Source: an uncultured Rhodospirillales bacterium
GTDB lineage: Bacteria > Pseudomonadota > Alphaproteobacteria > RF32 > CAG-239
DNA length: 51,876 bases
Assembly (NCBI GenBank): GCA_902761715.1
Contig: CACWLK010000010.1
Coordinates: 1 to 51,876 of the forward strand
Direction: 5' to 3'
In this document: piece after piece, positions 1 to 8,037 of the stretch
How positions within the stretch are numbered: position 1 is the first letter of the stretch
Layout of the letters: each line of letters opens with the position of its first letter
The notes under the pieces: model-generated
What the model saw: the letters and a program-made list of their open reading frames with translations, nothing else
Told to the model about the DNA's origin: nothing
The model's database searches: none
Position numbers and translations under genes: made by a program

Positions 1-72
1 GAATGTTAAACCCTTTAGCGCTGATGGTACTTTGTCTTAAGACACGGGAGAGTAAGTCGCAGCCAGATCTTC
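1..72 (+). rRNA. 5S rRNA, 3' end (partial)
   Basis: The left edge carries the 3' half of a 5S rRNA. Visible are the helix IV/loop E signature (GCGCTGATGGTAC), the TGTC-TTAA-GACA hairpin and the GGGAGAGTAAGTCGC-GCC tail typical of alphaproteobacterial 5S. The 5' part lies outside the window, so the exact 3' end (about 69-72) cannot be set by closing helix I. A T-tract at 81-87 probably marks the end of the rRNA operon. An open frame that reads through this RNA into the next gene is an artefact. Confidence 0.88.
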
Positions 73-104
73 TAAACACCTTTTTTTATACCTCAGAGAA
101 TTCT

Positions 105-926
105 ATGTATAATAATGAAGATATAAAATTTTTAACCGCAGAATTTAATCATGCCATTGACGAAGTAGGCCAAGATGAATTTTGTGCAGACCTCTTACGA
201 CGTAAATTTGCCCACTCTGCAAGGGTATTGCAAAACGGACTGAAGATTATCAATCATGATATACCAGCACTTTCAGCTCAACCGGAGCTGTTGCTACAAT
301 GCCAAAGGGCGCTGCTTTTCCATGATATCGGACGTTTCCGAGAAACTGTTGAGACGTATCAAAAACAATCGATGAAAGACTGGGGCGGGCGCGTGTTTGA
401 TCATGGTGTTATCGGTGCCGAAATTCTTGCCCGCACCGCCGAATATAATGATATAAAGATTGTTTTGGCGGTTCGCCACCACGGACACTTAATTGAGGAA
501 TTTTATGCCGATCCGGAATATCTTGCGCTTTCAGAGAGTGATAAAATTTCGGCCGCAATGATGGTAAAGCTTGTTCGAGATTCCGATAAACTTGATTTAT
601 ATTATATTCAAGAGCATTTCAATAATATTGAAAACGACGTATTTTTTCATAATCTCACTGCAGAGCAAAAATACGCTTCTCTGTCGTCGGAAGTGCTTAA
701 TCAGTTTTTTTCTGCCCAACCAATAAATCACGCATTTATAAAAACATTTTCTGACCGCATTTTGGGTTGTATTTCGTGGCAATTTGACTTTAATTACGAC
801 TATACACGCCGCCTTTATATTATCGCCGGTTATCAGCAGATGTTGTTTGATTTATTGGCAAAATATTGTCCGAATAAGGAATTGACTGCAAAAATCCGTG
901 AATTTGCTACTGCTGACAATCATTAA
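105..926 (+). CDS. HD-domain metal-dependent phosphohydrolase
   Basis: This 273-residue protein belongs to the HD superfamily, whose members hydrolyse phosphoesters, often of nucleotides, using a metal centre. The HD pair (LLFHDIGRF, H73/D74) is visible. An upstream His (KFAHSARV, H37), FDHGVIGA and VRHHGHL supply further likely ligands in family order. The start at 105 was chosen because everything upstream in frame is 5S rRNA and its terminator. The substrate cannot be named from sequence. The gene directly follows the rRNA operon and its stop overlaps that of the convergent pilin-like gene. Confidence 0.8.
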   Translation: MYNNEDIKFLTAEFNHAIDEVGQDEFCADLLRRKFAHSARVLQNGLKIINHDIPALSAQPELLLQCQRALLFHDIGRFRETVETYQKQSMKDWGGRVFDHGVIGAEILARTAEYNDIKIVLAVRHHGHLIEEFYADPEYLALSESDKISAAMMVKLVRDSDKLDLYYIQEHFNNIENDVFFHNLTAEQKYASLSSEVLNQFFSAQPINHAFIKTFSDRILGCISWQFDFNYDYTRRLYIIAGYQQMLFDLLAKYCPNKELTAKIREFATADNH

Positions 927-1468
927 AAGTGCCATCTTACGGCATTTTGTTTATCATAACACATGCTGATTGCGTCGCTCATTTTGATTGCCCCGGTTTT
1001 TGTTTTTCCGTTTCCTGAAGATAGGGGAGTTCCTTTGGCTATTTTGTTGACGCTTACCTTAATTGCATACTCGGAATACGGCAAAATCAGCAGTTGAACA
1101 CATGCCTCTTTATCTAAATCTCCGAAGCGCACAATAAACTCCTGACTGCCGTTTGTATTTTGTGAAACCAGGCATCTTCCCCCCAAAGCATGATGGCATT
1201 GGTTGCTGGAATCTAACATTTCCTTCGGTATAATCAACGAGTTGATTACACTTGTGCTGTACATCGAACTTTTATTATTGGTGTTTTGCATGTAATACAT
1301 AAAATTGGAAATGATAGTTTGGGCCTGATCGATAGTTTTGTTCAGGTTATGATGAGCCATAGCCTTGCTGTAACCGGCAATTCCTGCAACGGACAATACC
1401 CCGATGATAGCAAGCACACCAAGCATTTCTACCATAGACCGTCCTGATTGATGAAATTTTGTATTCAT
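923..1468 (-). CDS. type IV pilin-like (prepilin N-terminal) protein
   Basis: A 181-residue protein that starts with a short basic leader ending in Gly9. Next comes RSMVEMLGVLAIIGVLSV, with Glu at +5 after the cleavage Gly and a long hydrophobic helix, which is the prepilin peptidase/methylation motif. The rest is a globular pilin-like domain with few recognisable features. The start at 1468 is preferred to 1474 because GGAG lies 6 bases upstream of it, whereas the earlier ATG touches the GGAG. No pilus assembly genes are near, so it may be a minor pilin, a pseudopilin or an orphan surface protein. Confidence 0.78.
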   Translation of the reverse strand: MNTKFHQSGRSMVEMLGVLAIIGVLSVAGIAGYSKAMAHHNLNKTIDQAQTIISNFMYYMQNTNNKSSMYSTSVINSLIIPKEMLDSSNQCHHALGGRCLVSQNTNGSQEFIVRFGDLDKEACVQLLILPYSEYAIKVSVNKIAKGTPLSSGNGKTKTGAIKMSDAISMCYDKQNAVRWHF

Positions 1469-1522
1469 ACACATCTCCGAGCCTATGCTACAAAAAAAGA
1501 CTTAAATAATGATTAAAAAAAC

Positions 1523-1559
1523 AAAAAAGCGTCGACCCGGTGGGGTCAACGCTTTTTTT
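1523..1559. terminator. bidirectional rho-independent terminator
   Basis: An A-run, GCGTcGACCC, a short loop, GGGTcAACGC and a T-run form a hairpin with one mismatch. It sits just downstream of the minus-strand 75-residue gene and separates it from the pilin-like gene. Confidence 0.8.
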
Positions 1560-1581
1560 AGAAAGAGTGCAGTTGCGCCGG

Positions 1582-1809
1582 CTACTTGGCGTCAAGTTCG
1601 GCGATAGCAGCCTCGTACTGCTTCTTGGTAATCTCACCGCTCTTGAGGAGATCCTTGAGAAACTTCTTGCAGGCCTTCTTCTCACCTTTGGTCATTTTTT
1701 TGACCTGGGCGGTTCCGGTTGCAACCTGCTCGATGAATTCAGCGCCTTCCTGGCCGTTGTTGTTGGTCTGGGTGCCGATCTGGATGTTGTCTTTCTTGTT
1801 CTTTTCCAT
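1582..1809 (-). CDS. small Lys-rich protein with SHOCT-like C-terminus
   Basis: A 75-residue protein with a polar Asn/Gln-rich N-terminus. Its C-terminal 28 residues (KKFLKDLLKSGEITKKQYE onward) resemble the SHOCT oligomerisation motif, a Leu-rich helix, a G-x-I-T turn and a second helix. It has no signal peptide or membrane segment. Codon use stands out: 11 of 15 Lys codons are AAG and many codons end in C, while surrounding genes are AAA- and T-rich. No clear Shine-Dalgarno is seen. It has its own promoter-like site and terminator, so it is a single-gene unit. The SHOCT assignment is an inference from pattern. Confidence 0.62.
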   Translation of the reverse strand: MEKNKKDNIQIGTQTNNNGQEGAEFIEQVATGTAQVKKMTKGEKKACKKFLKDLLKSGEITKKQYEAAIAELDAK

Positions 1810-1864
1810 GATTGTGAAATTTAAATGGTTTATAATATTTGTGAATAATTAGCTTGTATAACCA

Positions 1865-1893
1865 AATATGGACTAAAAAATATTTTTTGTCAA
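1865..1893 (-). promoter_or_regulatory. sigma70-type promoter for the 75-residue gene
   Basis: On the minus strand a perfect TTGACA (1888-1893) is followed after 17 bases by CATATT (1865-1870). Transcription would start near 1858, giving a leader of about 50 bases before the ATG at 1809. Confidence 0.5.
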
Positions 1894-1914
1894 TACTTTT
1901 TTGTACAAAAAATA

Positions 1915-1942
1915 AAAATGCCGGCAAAATAACCGGCATTTT
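1915..1942 (-). terminator. terminator downstream of gpsA
   Basis: AAAATGCCGG and CCGGCATTTT form a 10-bp perfect stem. It lies 25 bases past the gpsA stop on the minus strand and ends in a T-rich run in that direction. Confidence 0.8.
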
Positions 1943-1966
1943 CTATTAAAAAACTATAAGAATCAA

Positions 1967-2941
1967 TTAGATAAACTCTTTCTTCAAGTCTCTCTCAAAA
2001 ATCGAACGAATCGTCGATTTAATGTCGGCATTTTCATAAATTGCCTTATAAAGAGCCTGACAAATCGGCATATCAATTCCTTCTTTGTCGGCAATTGCCT
2101 TCACTGCTTGCAGAGTCGGCACGCCTTCGGCTAATTTTTCAAATTTTTTGCCTTTGGCAAAGTCCTCGCCAAACATACGGTTATGGCTGTGTCTTGAGAA
2201 CAATGTCGCTTCATAGTCGCCGAGGTGAGCCAACCCGTATGCTGACATCGGATTACCGCCGAAATGTTTAATCAGTCTGCCGACTTCAACCGGAGCTCTG
2301 GCCATCAATGCCCCTTTAAGACCGTACCATTCCAGTCCGTCCAAAATTCCGGCAGCTAACCCGATAACATTTTTCAATGCCGCACCGATTTGATCACCAA
2401 TCAAATCATTGCCGTAATAAAAACGAATTAAATCGCTTTGCAGCAGTTTAATCAAATAGTCTTGAGTTTCCGGCTCTTGGCTGTCAATAACGGCGGCTGA
2501 CGGAACGTTACGCATATAATCCTGCACGTGTCCGGGGCCGGAAAGAGTTGCCACATGCGCATTTTGTTTAATTTCTTCTTTGAAAATATCGTGCATAATT
2601 TTTGCACTGGGTGCCTCAAGCCCCTTCATTGCCAACAGAAAAGTTTTTCCGTTCAGGTCATATCCGTTCAACTGTTTGGCCAAAGAGCGAAAATGCTGGC
2701 AACCGATTGAGATGATAATGGTATCATTAACCAAAATCTTGTCCAAAGTATCAAACAAAAACATATTGTCTGACAATGACAAATATTCATTTTTACGAGT
2801 ATCACGAAGCTCAATAAAATTTGGAGAATCTTTTAAGTCATACATCAACACATTGTTGATTTTTTGCGGGCAACGATTTGCGGCGTACCAAGCCAAAAAT
2901 GTTCCCCAGCGACCGCATCCTATAACGGAAATATCTTTCAT
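1967..2941 (-). CDS. gpsA: NAD(P)-dependent glycerol-3-phosphate dehydrogenase-like
   Basis: This 324-residue protein would reduce dihydroxyacetone phosphate to sn-glycerol-3-phosphate for phospholipid synthesis. Visible are an N-terminal Rossmann loop (VIGCGRWGTF), LSGPGHVQDY, AALKNVIGLAAGI with the catalytic Lys, and the C-terminal GLAHLGDYEATLFS and SHNRMFG segments. The start at 2941 follows AGGA at 9-base spacing; upstream in-frame ATGs lie on or before that site. Compared with typical GpsA, the first glycine loop is GCGRWG rather than GAGAWG, and NAALITRG reads KGALMARA. It is therefore a divergent subgroup, but the catalytic core is kept. Confidence 0.82.
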   Translation of the reverse strand: MKDISVIGCGRWGTFLAWYAANRCPQKINNVLMYDLKDSPNFIELRDTRKNEYLSLSDNMFLFDTLDKILVNDTIIISIGCQHFRSLAKQLNGYDLNGKTFLLAMKGLEAPSAKIMHDIFKEEIKQNAHVATLSGPGHVQDYMRNVPSAAVIDSQEPETQDYLIKLLQSDLIRFYYGNDLIGDQIGAALKNVIGLAAGILDGLEWYGLKGALMARAPVEVGRLIKHFGGNPMSAYGLAHLGDYEATLFSRHSHNRMFGEDFAKGKKFEKLAEGVPTLQAVKAIADKEGIDMPICQALYKAIYENADIKSTIRSIFERDLKKEFI

Positions 2942-3040
2942 GTTCAGCATTCCTTTTTTAAGATTTAGACATTTTATATAAAAGGAATACCTCAAAAAAA
3001 CGTCATATGCAACCGAATATAAATAAACTCACAGCCAAAA

Positions 3041-3397
3041 CTAAAGTGCTTTTTTTATGCGTTGACGTTCAAGCACGGCATGTAAATGATCAAATGCTTC
3101 AAAAGAGCGATAAGCCTCATCATAGCTACGCTTATCATAGTTATAAAACACCTGATTAGCCAACTTTTTTATTGCCTTATCAATCTTTTCAAAGGCAGCA
3201 TTATAGTCGGCATTAAAGTTGTTTTTGGTTTTTTTCTTGACGACATCATGATATGCATTAATTACCTTCAGTGTTTCATCAGCGGAGTTTGCATATCCTT
3301 TTTCTTCCAAATCATGCATAATTTGCGCAGTCGTCTGGTAAAAGTATTTATTAGTTAAGATACTTTTTTGTTTAGCGTTGTTACTATCGATAATCAT
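3041..3397 (-). CDS. hypothetical protein, helical and Lys-rich
   Basis: A 118-residue protein not recognised. It is rich in Lys, Asn, Tyr and Ala and looks all-helical, with charged heptad-like stretches (for example around AAFEKIDKAIKKLANQ). It has no signal peptide or membrane segment, so it is probably cytoplasmic. A GGA lies about 9 bases before the ATG. It is transcribed towards gpsA with a gap of about 100 bases, and could share a transcript with it. Confidence 0.55.
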   Translation of the reverse strand: MIIDSNNAKQKSILTNKYFYQTTAQIMHDLEEKGYANSADETLKVINAYHDVVKKKTKNNFNADYNAAFEKIDKAIKKLANQVFYNYDKRSYDEAYRSFEAFDHLHAVLERQRIKKAL

Positions 3398-3476
3398 ACT
3401 TTATATCCAAAGTTACAAACTAAGCAGAATATAGCAAAAAAAAATGCAAAATGCAATATTTTTAATCTGAGATCTC

Positions 3477-3504
3477 TTGACAGCTGCCGATGAGTGGATA
3501 TTAT
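3477..3504 (+). promoter_or_regulatory. sigma70-type promoter
   Basis: TTGACA (3477-3482), a 16-base spacer and TATTAT (3499-3504) form a near-consensus promoter. The predicted start near 3511 lies about 26 bases before the ATG at 3537. This rules out the longer open frame that begins inside the -35 box. Confidence 0.65.
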
Positions 3505-3536
3505 GTGGCAAATTTAATTATTTAATTTATTATTAT

Positions 3537-3998
3537 ATGCAAAAAATAAAACTATCTAAAATAACTGTGATGCTATGGTTTTTTACCATATTATTCACAC
3601 TTTCGGCACTTGCCTCCAAACGACAATATGAACGTTGTCAAAAGGAAAACTTCAGCCTTTCACTTGATGCGTGTGGCATCTTTGACCGCAAACACTACAT
3701 CCATGATGATACTGCTTACGGTGCGGCGAGTTATGAGCGTATAGGTATAAGCTTTGTTAATGATACGGTGGTCCATCGCATACGTAACGCCATCAAAGCA
3801 CACCACGGAGACAGCATTTACATCGTTGATGGCATTGCCGTAACAAACTACCCATGTGATTTGCAAACATTGCGTGATGCTGTGTCGCCCAATTACAAAT
3901 CAGTACAGAACAGTCAAAACATTTGTCTGATTATGTTCATATTAGCAACACTTTTTACAATCAGCAATGTCTTGGAGATACTAAAAAAGCCTTACTGA
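3537..3998 (+). CDS. hypothetical membrane protein with two TM segments
   Basis: A 153-residue protein not recognised. A hydrophobic segment near residues 10-27 (VMLWFFTILFTLSALA) and another near 130-146 (ICLIMFILATLFTISNV) flank a soluble region of about 100 residues. That region holds three Cys and a TYG/YER-type polar stretch, and is probably extracytoplasmic. The start at 3537 is set by the promoter just upstream. The stop codon lies inside the terminator hairpin that also ends the converging sec operon. Confidence 0.6.
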   Translation: MQKIKLSKITVMLWFFTILFTLSALASKRQYERCQKENFSLSLDACGIFDRKHYIHDDTAYGAASYERIGISFVNDTVVHRIRNAIKAHHGDSIYIVDGIAVTNYPCDLQTLRDAVSPNYKSVQNSQNICLIMFILATLFTISNVLEILKKPY

Positions 3999-4018
3999 AA
4001 AAATCAGTAAGGCTTTTT
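3984..4018. terminator. bidirectional terminator
   Basis: AAAAAGCCTTACTGA and TCAGTAAGGCTTTTT form a perfect 15-bp stem with a short A-rich loop. It ends the plus-strand membrane protein gene and the minus-strand yajC-secD-secF operon. The left arm contains the stop codon of the plus gene. Confidence 0.9.
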
Positions 4019-4033
4019 GCTTTTGTGCTTTAA

Positions 4034-4972
4034 CTATTCAACATTGCCGAACGGATTAATATTTTTTTCGGCGTTTTGATTAGCGCGCAAATTGAACAAA
4101 TTCATCAAAGTTGTAGAAACATAAATTGAAGAATATGTTCCGACAATTACGCCCCACAAAATTGTGAACGAAAAGCTGCGCAAAGCATCGCCACCGACGG
4201 CAAACAGCGCAACAGCAGCCAACAAAGTGGTAATACCTGTCAAAATTGTACGTGAGAAAATATCATTTGTACTTTTGTTCAACAAGTCGTATTGCGGCAT
4301 TTTCTTAAATTTGCGCAAATTTTCACGTATACGGTCATAGTTAACCACCGTATCGTTAATTGAATAACCGGCCAAGGTCAAAACCGCAGCAACTGTTGTC
4401 AGACTGATATCAAATCCGAACAGCGACAGCAATCCGACGGTAACCAACAGGTCGTGGGACAATCCGATTAATGCGCCGATTGCAAACTGCCATTCAAAAC
4501 GGAACCATACATACAGACAGATTGCCAATACCGCAATTACCGATGCAATTACACCGGCTCTTTTGAGCTCATCACCGACTTGCGGTCCGACTAACTCAAC
4601 TTTACGATATTCGTATCCGCTGCCCAAACTTTCTTTAATTTGGTTTACGGCAGCCATTTGCGCTTTTTCATCCAATCCTTTGGCCTGAGCACGGATCATC
4701 ATTTCATCACCGTTTTCGCCGATAGATTGCAAATTCAAATCATCCAAATCAACAGAAGAAAGCTTTTTACGCATATCTTCCATATTAATCGGTTGCTCAC
4801 TTTTTACCTCAATCAAGATACCGCCGGAAAAGTCGATACCATAATTAAAGCCCTTAAACGCCATGCTCAAAATGGCAACCACGCACATTGTAATCGAAAG
4901 GGCATAACCCAATTTACGATACTTTAAGAAATCAATGTTGGTGTCTTTTGTCACCCAGCTAAACATTTTCAT
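4034..4972 (-). CDS. secF: protein translocase subunit SecF
   Basis: A 312-residue inner-membrane protein. With SecD and YajC it pulls exported proteins through SecYEG using the proton gradient. Visible are TM1 (YALSITMCVVAILSMA), the FNYGIDFSGG motif, a periplasmic domain of about 100 residues and a C-terminal bundle with GYSINDTVVNYDRIRE, the SecF/RND signature. Length is normal for SecF. It lies 19 bases downstream of secD in the order yajC-secD-secF. A GAAAGGGAT stretch precedes the ATG. Confidence 0.96.
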   Translation of the reverse strand: MKMFSWVTKDTNIDFLKYRKLGYALSITMCVVAILSMAFKGFNYGIDFSGGILIEVKSEQPINMEDMRKKLSSVDLDDLNLQSIGENGDEMMIRAQAKGLDEKAQMAAVNQIKESLGSGYEYRKVELVGPQVGDELKRAGVIASVIAVLAICLYVWFRFEWQFAIGALIGLSHDLLVTVGLLSLFGFDISLTTVAAVLTLAGYSINDTVVNYDRIRENLRKFKKMPQYDLLNKSTNDIFSRTILTGITTLLAAVALFAVGGDALRSFSFTILWGVIVGTYSSIYVSTTLMNLFNLRANQNAEKNINPFGNVE

Positions 4973-4991
4973 TTTATATCATCCCTTTCAA

Positions 4992-6536
4992 TTAAATAGG
5001 CAATCTTGTAGGTTTATATTTTTTGATCCAACCGGTAATAATCAGTCGGGTAACCGTAACCGAAGTAAACATTGAGGTTGCAATACCAATAGCCAAAGTT
5101 ACGGCAAAACCTCTTACCGGACCGGTGCCGAAATACAGCAACACGAAAGCGGCGACCAATGTTGTCAGGTTCGAGTCAACAATTGTAGCCCACGCCTCAT
5201 TAAATCCGGCTTCTGCGGCATCTTTGGTCGAGCGACCGTGGTTAACTTCTTCTCTCATTCTTTCAAAAATCAGCACGTTGGCATCAACGGCCATACCGAT
5301 TGTCAAAATAACACCGGCAATACCCGGCAAGGTCAGAGTTGCCCCAATCAGACTCAAAACACCTAACATTAAAAACAGGTTTAAGAATACGGCAACGGTT
5401 GTGAAAATACCGAACAACCCATAAGCGGCAATCATAAACAATACCACGCAAATTAACCCGATGATAGAAGCGGTAATTCCTGCGGTAATTGAATCAGAGC
5501 CCAAACCTGCGCCGACTGTTCTTTCTTCCAAAACTTCCAACGGAGCCGGCAGAGCACCTGAACGCAACAGCATTGCTAACTCATTAGCCGATTCGATTGT
5601 AAAGTTTCCGGAAATTACGCCTGAACCTCCGGTAATCGGGGTATTGATGTTCGGAGCAGAAATAACTTCGTTATCAAGAATAATTGCCAATCTTTCACCG
5701 ACATTCTTTGATGTAGCTTCTCCGAATTTTTTGGCGCCGAAGCTGTCAAACTTAAAGCTGACCACCGGTTGTCCTTCTTGGAAAGCGGCTGCGGCATCGG
5801 TCAAATGTTCACCGGTAACGACCGGTTTGCGGCTGACAACATATGTTTCTCCGTTTTCGCCGTTAATCAAACGTGAACCGCTGCCCAATTTTCCCCTGCG
5901 GGCTTCTGCCGCTGTTGTTCGGCTGTCAACCATATTAAAGGACATTTTAGCCGTTTTACCCAACAACGATTTTACATATTCAGGGTTTTGCTCGCCCGGC
6001 AATTGCACGGTAATTCGGTCAGCTCCCTGACGCTGAATTGAAGGCTCTTTTGTTCCGGCGGCATCAATACGGCGGCGAACAATTTCAATCGATTGATCGA
6101 CAATTTTCAGCTTCAACTGATTGAGAGCCTGTTCGCTGTATGAAATTTCTATAACACCTTCATCGTTTTCAACAACATTCAGCCCTTCATCCATTTTCCT
6201 GAATAAAGATGCAGCTTTAGTTCTGGCGTTAACGTTATCAATTTTTACCTTAACGCTGTCAGCGCCGGCTTTCAGATTTTGGTAACGGACTTTGCCTTCT
6301 CTCAAAGCTTGACGGGCAGAATCTTCAATTGATGACATTCTTTCTTTGAGTACATCATCAATTTTAACCTGCAACAACAGGTTTGATCCGCCTTGCAAAT
6401 CAAGTCCGAGATTGACCGGTTGCCACCATTTAGGCAAATTAACACTTCCGCCCAAAAAGTTAGGAAGTGCAAAGAATATTCCCGCCAAACAAATGGCAAG
6501 AATAATATAAATTCTGGTTTTAGACAGTTTATACAT
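4992..6536 (-). CDS. secD: protein translocase subunit SecD
   Basis: A 514-residue partner of SecF. The N-terminal TM helix is followed by NLGLDLQGGSNLLLQV, the SecD signature after TM1. The P1 domain has IVRRRIDAAGTKEPSIQRQG, and the C-terminal RND-type bundle has GMAVDANVLIFERMREE. The ATG at 6536 follows AGGA at 7 bases; an in-frame TTG one codon upstream is less likely. It sits between yajC and secF and is presumably co-transcribed with them. A normal, complete gene. Confidence 0.96.
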   Translation of the reverse strand: MYKLSKTRIYIILAICLAGIFFALPNFLGGSVNLPKWWQPVNLGLDLQGGSNLLLQVKIDDVLKERMSSIEDSARQALREGKVRYQNLKAGADSVKVKIDNVNARTKAASLFRKMDEGLNVVENDEGVIEISYSEQALNQLKLKIVDQSIEIVRRRIDAAGTKEPSIQRQGADRITVQLPGEQNPEYVKSLLGKTAKMSFNMVDSRTTAAEARRGKLGSGSRLINGENGETYVVSRKPVVTGEHLTDAAAAFQEGQPVVSFKFDSFGAKKFGEATSKNVGERLAIILDNEVISAPNINTPITGGSGVISGNFTIESANELAMLLRSGALPAPLEVLEERTVGAGLGSDSITAGITASIIGLICVVLFMIAAYGLFGIFTTVAVFLNLFLMLGVLSLIGATLTLPGIAGVILTIGMAVDANVLIFERMREEVNHGRSTKDAAEAGFNEAWATIVDSNLTTLVAAFVLLYFGTGPVRGFAVTLAIGIATSMFTSVTVTRLIITGWIKKYKPTRLPI

Positions 6537-6551
6537 CAAACAATCCTTTTG

Positions 6552-6902
6552 TTACTTCTTTTTGTTTTTAGAAACCTGTTGGGCTGAAACTTTGTCATCA
6601 TCAGCCATTTGACGAACAGTTGCTCTGTACACGGTAACCACGATTCCATTAGCGATTCTCACATCCAAAGTTTCGTCGTTAGCTTTTTCAACCACACCGA
6701 GAACGCCGCCGCCGGTAATGATTTTATCGCCTTTTTTTATAGCGTTGAGCATAGCCTCATGTTCGCGAATTTTCTTTTGTTGCGGACGAATGAGGATAAA
6801 ATAAAAGACCAAAAAAATCAGAACCAGCTGTACTACCATGCTCATAGTTGAGCCGGCAGCCGCAGTCCCTGCAGTTTGAGCAAAAGCATCATTAATAAAC
6901 AT
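6552..6902 (-). CDS. yajC: preprotein translocase accessory subunit YajC
   Basis: A 116-residue membrane protein that associates with SecDF. A hydrophobic helix (VVQLVLIFLVFYFILIRPQQKK) ends in the RPQQKK signature. The KGDKIITGGGVLGVV β-rich domain characteristic of YajC follows. The start at 6902 is preceded by TAAGGAG. A longer in-frame reading to 6962 lacks such a site and adds an unlikely N-terminus. secD follows after 15 bases. Confidence 0.93.
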   Translation of the reverse strand: MFINDAFAQTAGTAAAGSTMSMVVQLVLIFLVFYFILIRPQQKKIREHEAMLNAIKKGDKIITGGGVLGVVEKANDETLDVRIANGIVVTVYRATVRQMADDDKVSAQQVSKNKKK

Positions 6903-6997
6903 ATTTATCTCCTTATCATGACAAACTGGGCTAAAATATACACCAATATCCAGAGATAACAATATTTAAAAGCTAAATCTTCAACAATATTTTAGAT

Positions 6998-7921
6998 TCA
7001 TTGCAAATATAATGTCGGATTAACCGGATTTTTGCCGGCACGTACTTCAAAGTGAAGCTGCGGTGTATTGACGCCGCCGGTGGTTCCTACGGTTGCAATC
7101 TTTTCGCCTCTCGCCACCGTCTGTCCTTTTTTTACCAACAATTTTTCGTTGTGCGCATAAGCGGTAATCCAGCCGTCATCATGCCTTACCAATATCAGGT
7201 TACCAAAACCTTTTAACTCATTTCCGGCATAAGCCACGGTGCCTTTATCGGCGGCCTTTACGGCTGTCCCGAGCGGAGCTTTAATATTAATTCCGTCATT
7301 GGCGCGTCCTTTACCGATTGTGCCGTAACGTGAACAAATACTCCCTCTCACCGGCCACGCAAACTTTGTTTTACGATATTTTGAAACAGTAGTGCTTGAA
7401 CTTGTTTTTGTCGGGGCTTTTACCGTGTTGGCTTTTGCCGATGTTGCTGTTGGGACTGCACTGCTTGCCGTTACCACGGGGCGATATGTTGCCGGTGCGG
7501 TGTTATTGCTTTTTATCGAATTGGTAGCAGGTGCAGAATACCCGTTTTTGCGCCCGTTAATGGCCAATCGCTGTCCGATGATGAGGGTGTACGGAGCCTC
7601 AATATCATTGTTAGCAGCCAAAGTCTTTACATCTACACCATACTGCCGAGACAAACTGTACAAAGTATCGCCTTTTTTAACTACATGATAGTTACTTACC
7701 GGCACTTTAAGTACCTGTCCGATTCGCAAGGTATACGGGGGGCGCAAATTGTTTGCATCAATAAGATCACGCAACTGTATATCATATCTTTTTGACAGGC
7801 TGTACAGCGTATCGCCGCGCTCAACGACAATCTCATCCGGAGTTCCCCACCAGGTTCCGCACGCAGATAAGCATAAAACCAATATCAATGTTGATAAAAT
7901 ACGCAATTTTCGACCTTTCAA
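6998..7921 (-). CDS. nlpD: NlpD-like lipoprotein with two LysM domains and degenerate LytM domain
   Basis: This lipoprotein of about 307 residues probably activates periplasmic amidases at division. It has a signal peptide with lipobox LSAC (Cys21), LysM repeats near residues 30-75 and 78-122, a Thr/Ser/Ala linker, and a C-terminal LytM (M23) domain. Two zinc-site positions are changed. HxxxD reads NDGINI, so the His is Asn, and HxH reads QLHFE, which matches the non-catalytic NlpD/EnvC activators. No ATG is available: an in-frame TAG directly precedes the TTG at 7921. A second TTG at 7906 has a better-spaced AAGG and may be the true start. It heads the yajC-secDF run. Confidence 0.85.
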   Translation of the reverse strand: MKGRKLRILSTLILVLCLSACGTWWGTPDEIVVERGDTLYSLSKRYDIQLRDLIDANNLRPPYTLRIGQVLKVPVSNYHVVKKGDTLYSLSRQYGVDVKTLAANNDIEAPYTLIIGQRLAINGRKNGYSAPATNSIKSNNTAPATYRPVVTASSAVPTATSAKANTVKAPTKTSSSTTVSKYRKTKFAWPVRGSICSRYGTIGKGRANDGINIKAPLGTAVKAADKGTVAYAGNELKGFGNLILVRHDDGWITAYAHNEKLLVKKGQTVARGEKIATVGTTGGVNTPQLHFEVRAGKNPVNPTLYLQ

Positions 7922-7980
7922 CTACCTCATTCTATCATACGCTTAAGAAACTTAATTTTTTATTTATGCCTAAATAGAAC

Positions 7981-8009
7981 TTGCATTTTAGAGCAAAAAA
8001 AAGTACATT
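7981..8009 (+). promoter_or_regulatory. candidate promoter of the suf operon
   Basis: TTGCAT (7981-7986), a 17-base spacer and TACATT (8004-8009) form a plausible sigma70-type promoter. Transcription would start about 22 bases before sufB. I could not identify an IscR, RirA or Irr operator in the 116-base divergent gap. Confidence 0.45.
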
Positions 8010-8037
8010 GCGGACAAACAATTAAACAGGCATATAA

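Noticed and set aside
3..104. N-terminal 34-residue extension of the HD protein
   Set aside because: It translates the 3' end of the 5S rRNA and the following T-tract.
3477..3536. Upstream start (TTG) for the two-TM protein
   Set aside because: It begins inside the -35 box of a near-consensus promoter, so it cannot be on the transcript.
5023..6030. Long plus-strand frames opposite secD
   Set aside because: They are antisense shadows of a clear secD gene, with no start site or recognisable motifs.
7922..8037. Riboswitch or iron-regulator box between nlpD and sufB
   Set aside because: Only a plausible promoter was found; no known box or structured aptamer could be seen in 116 bases.
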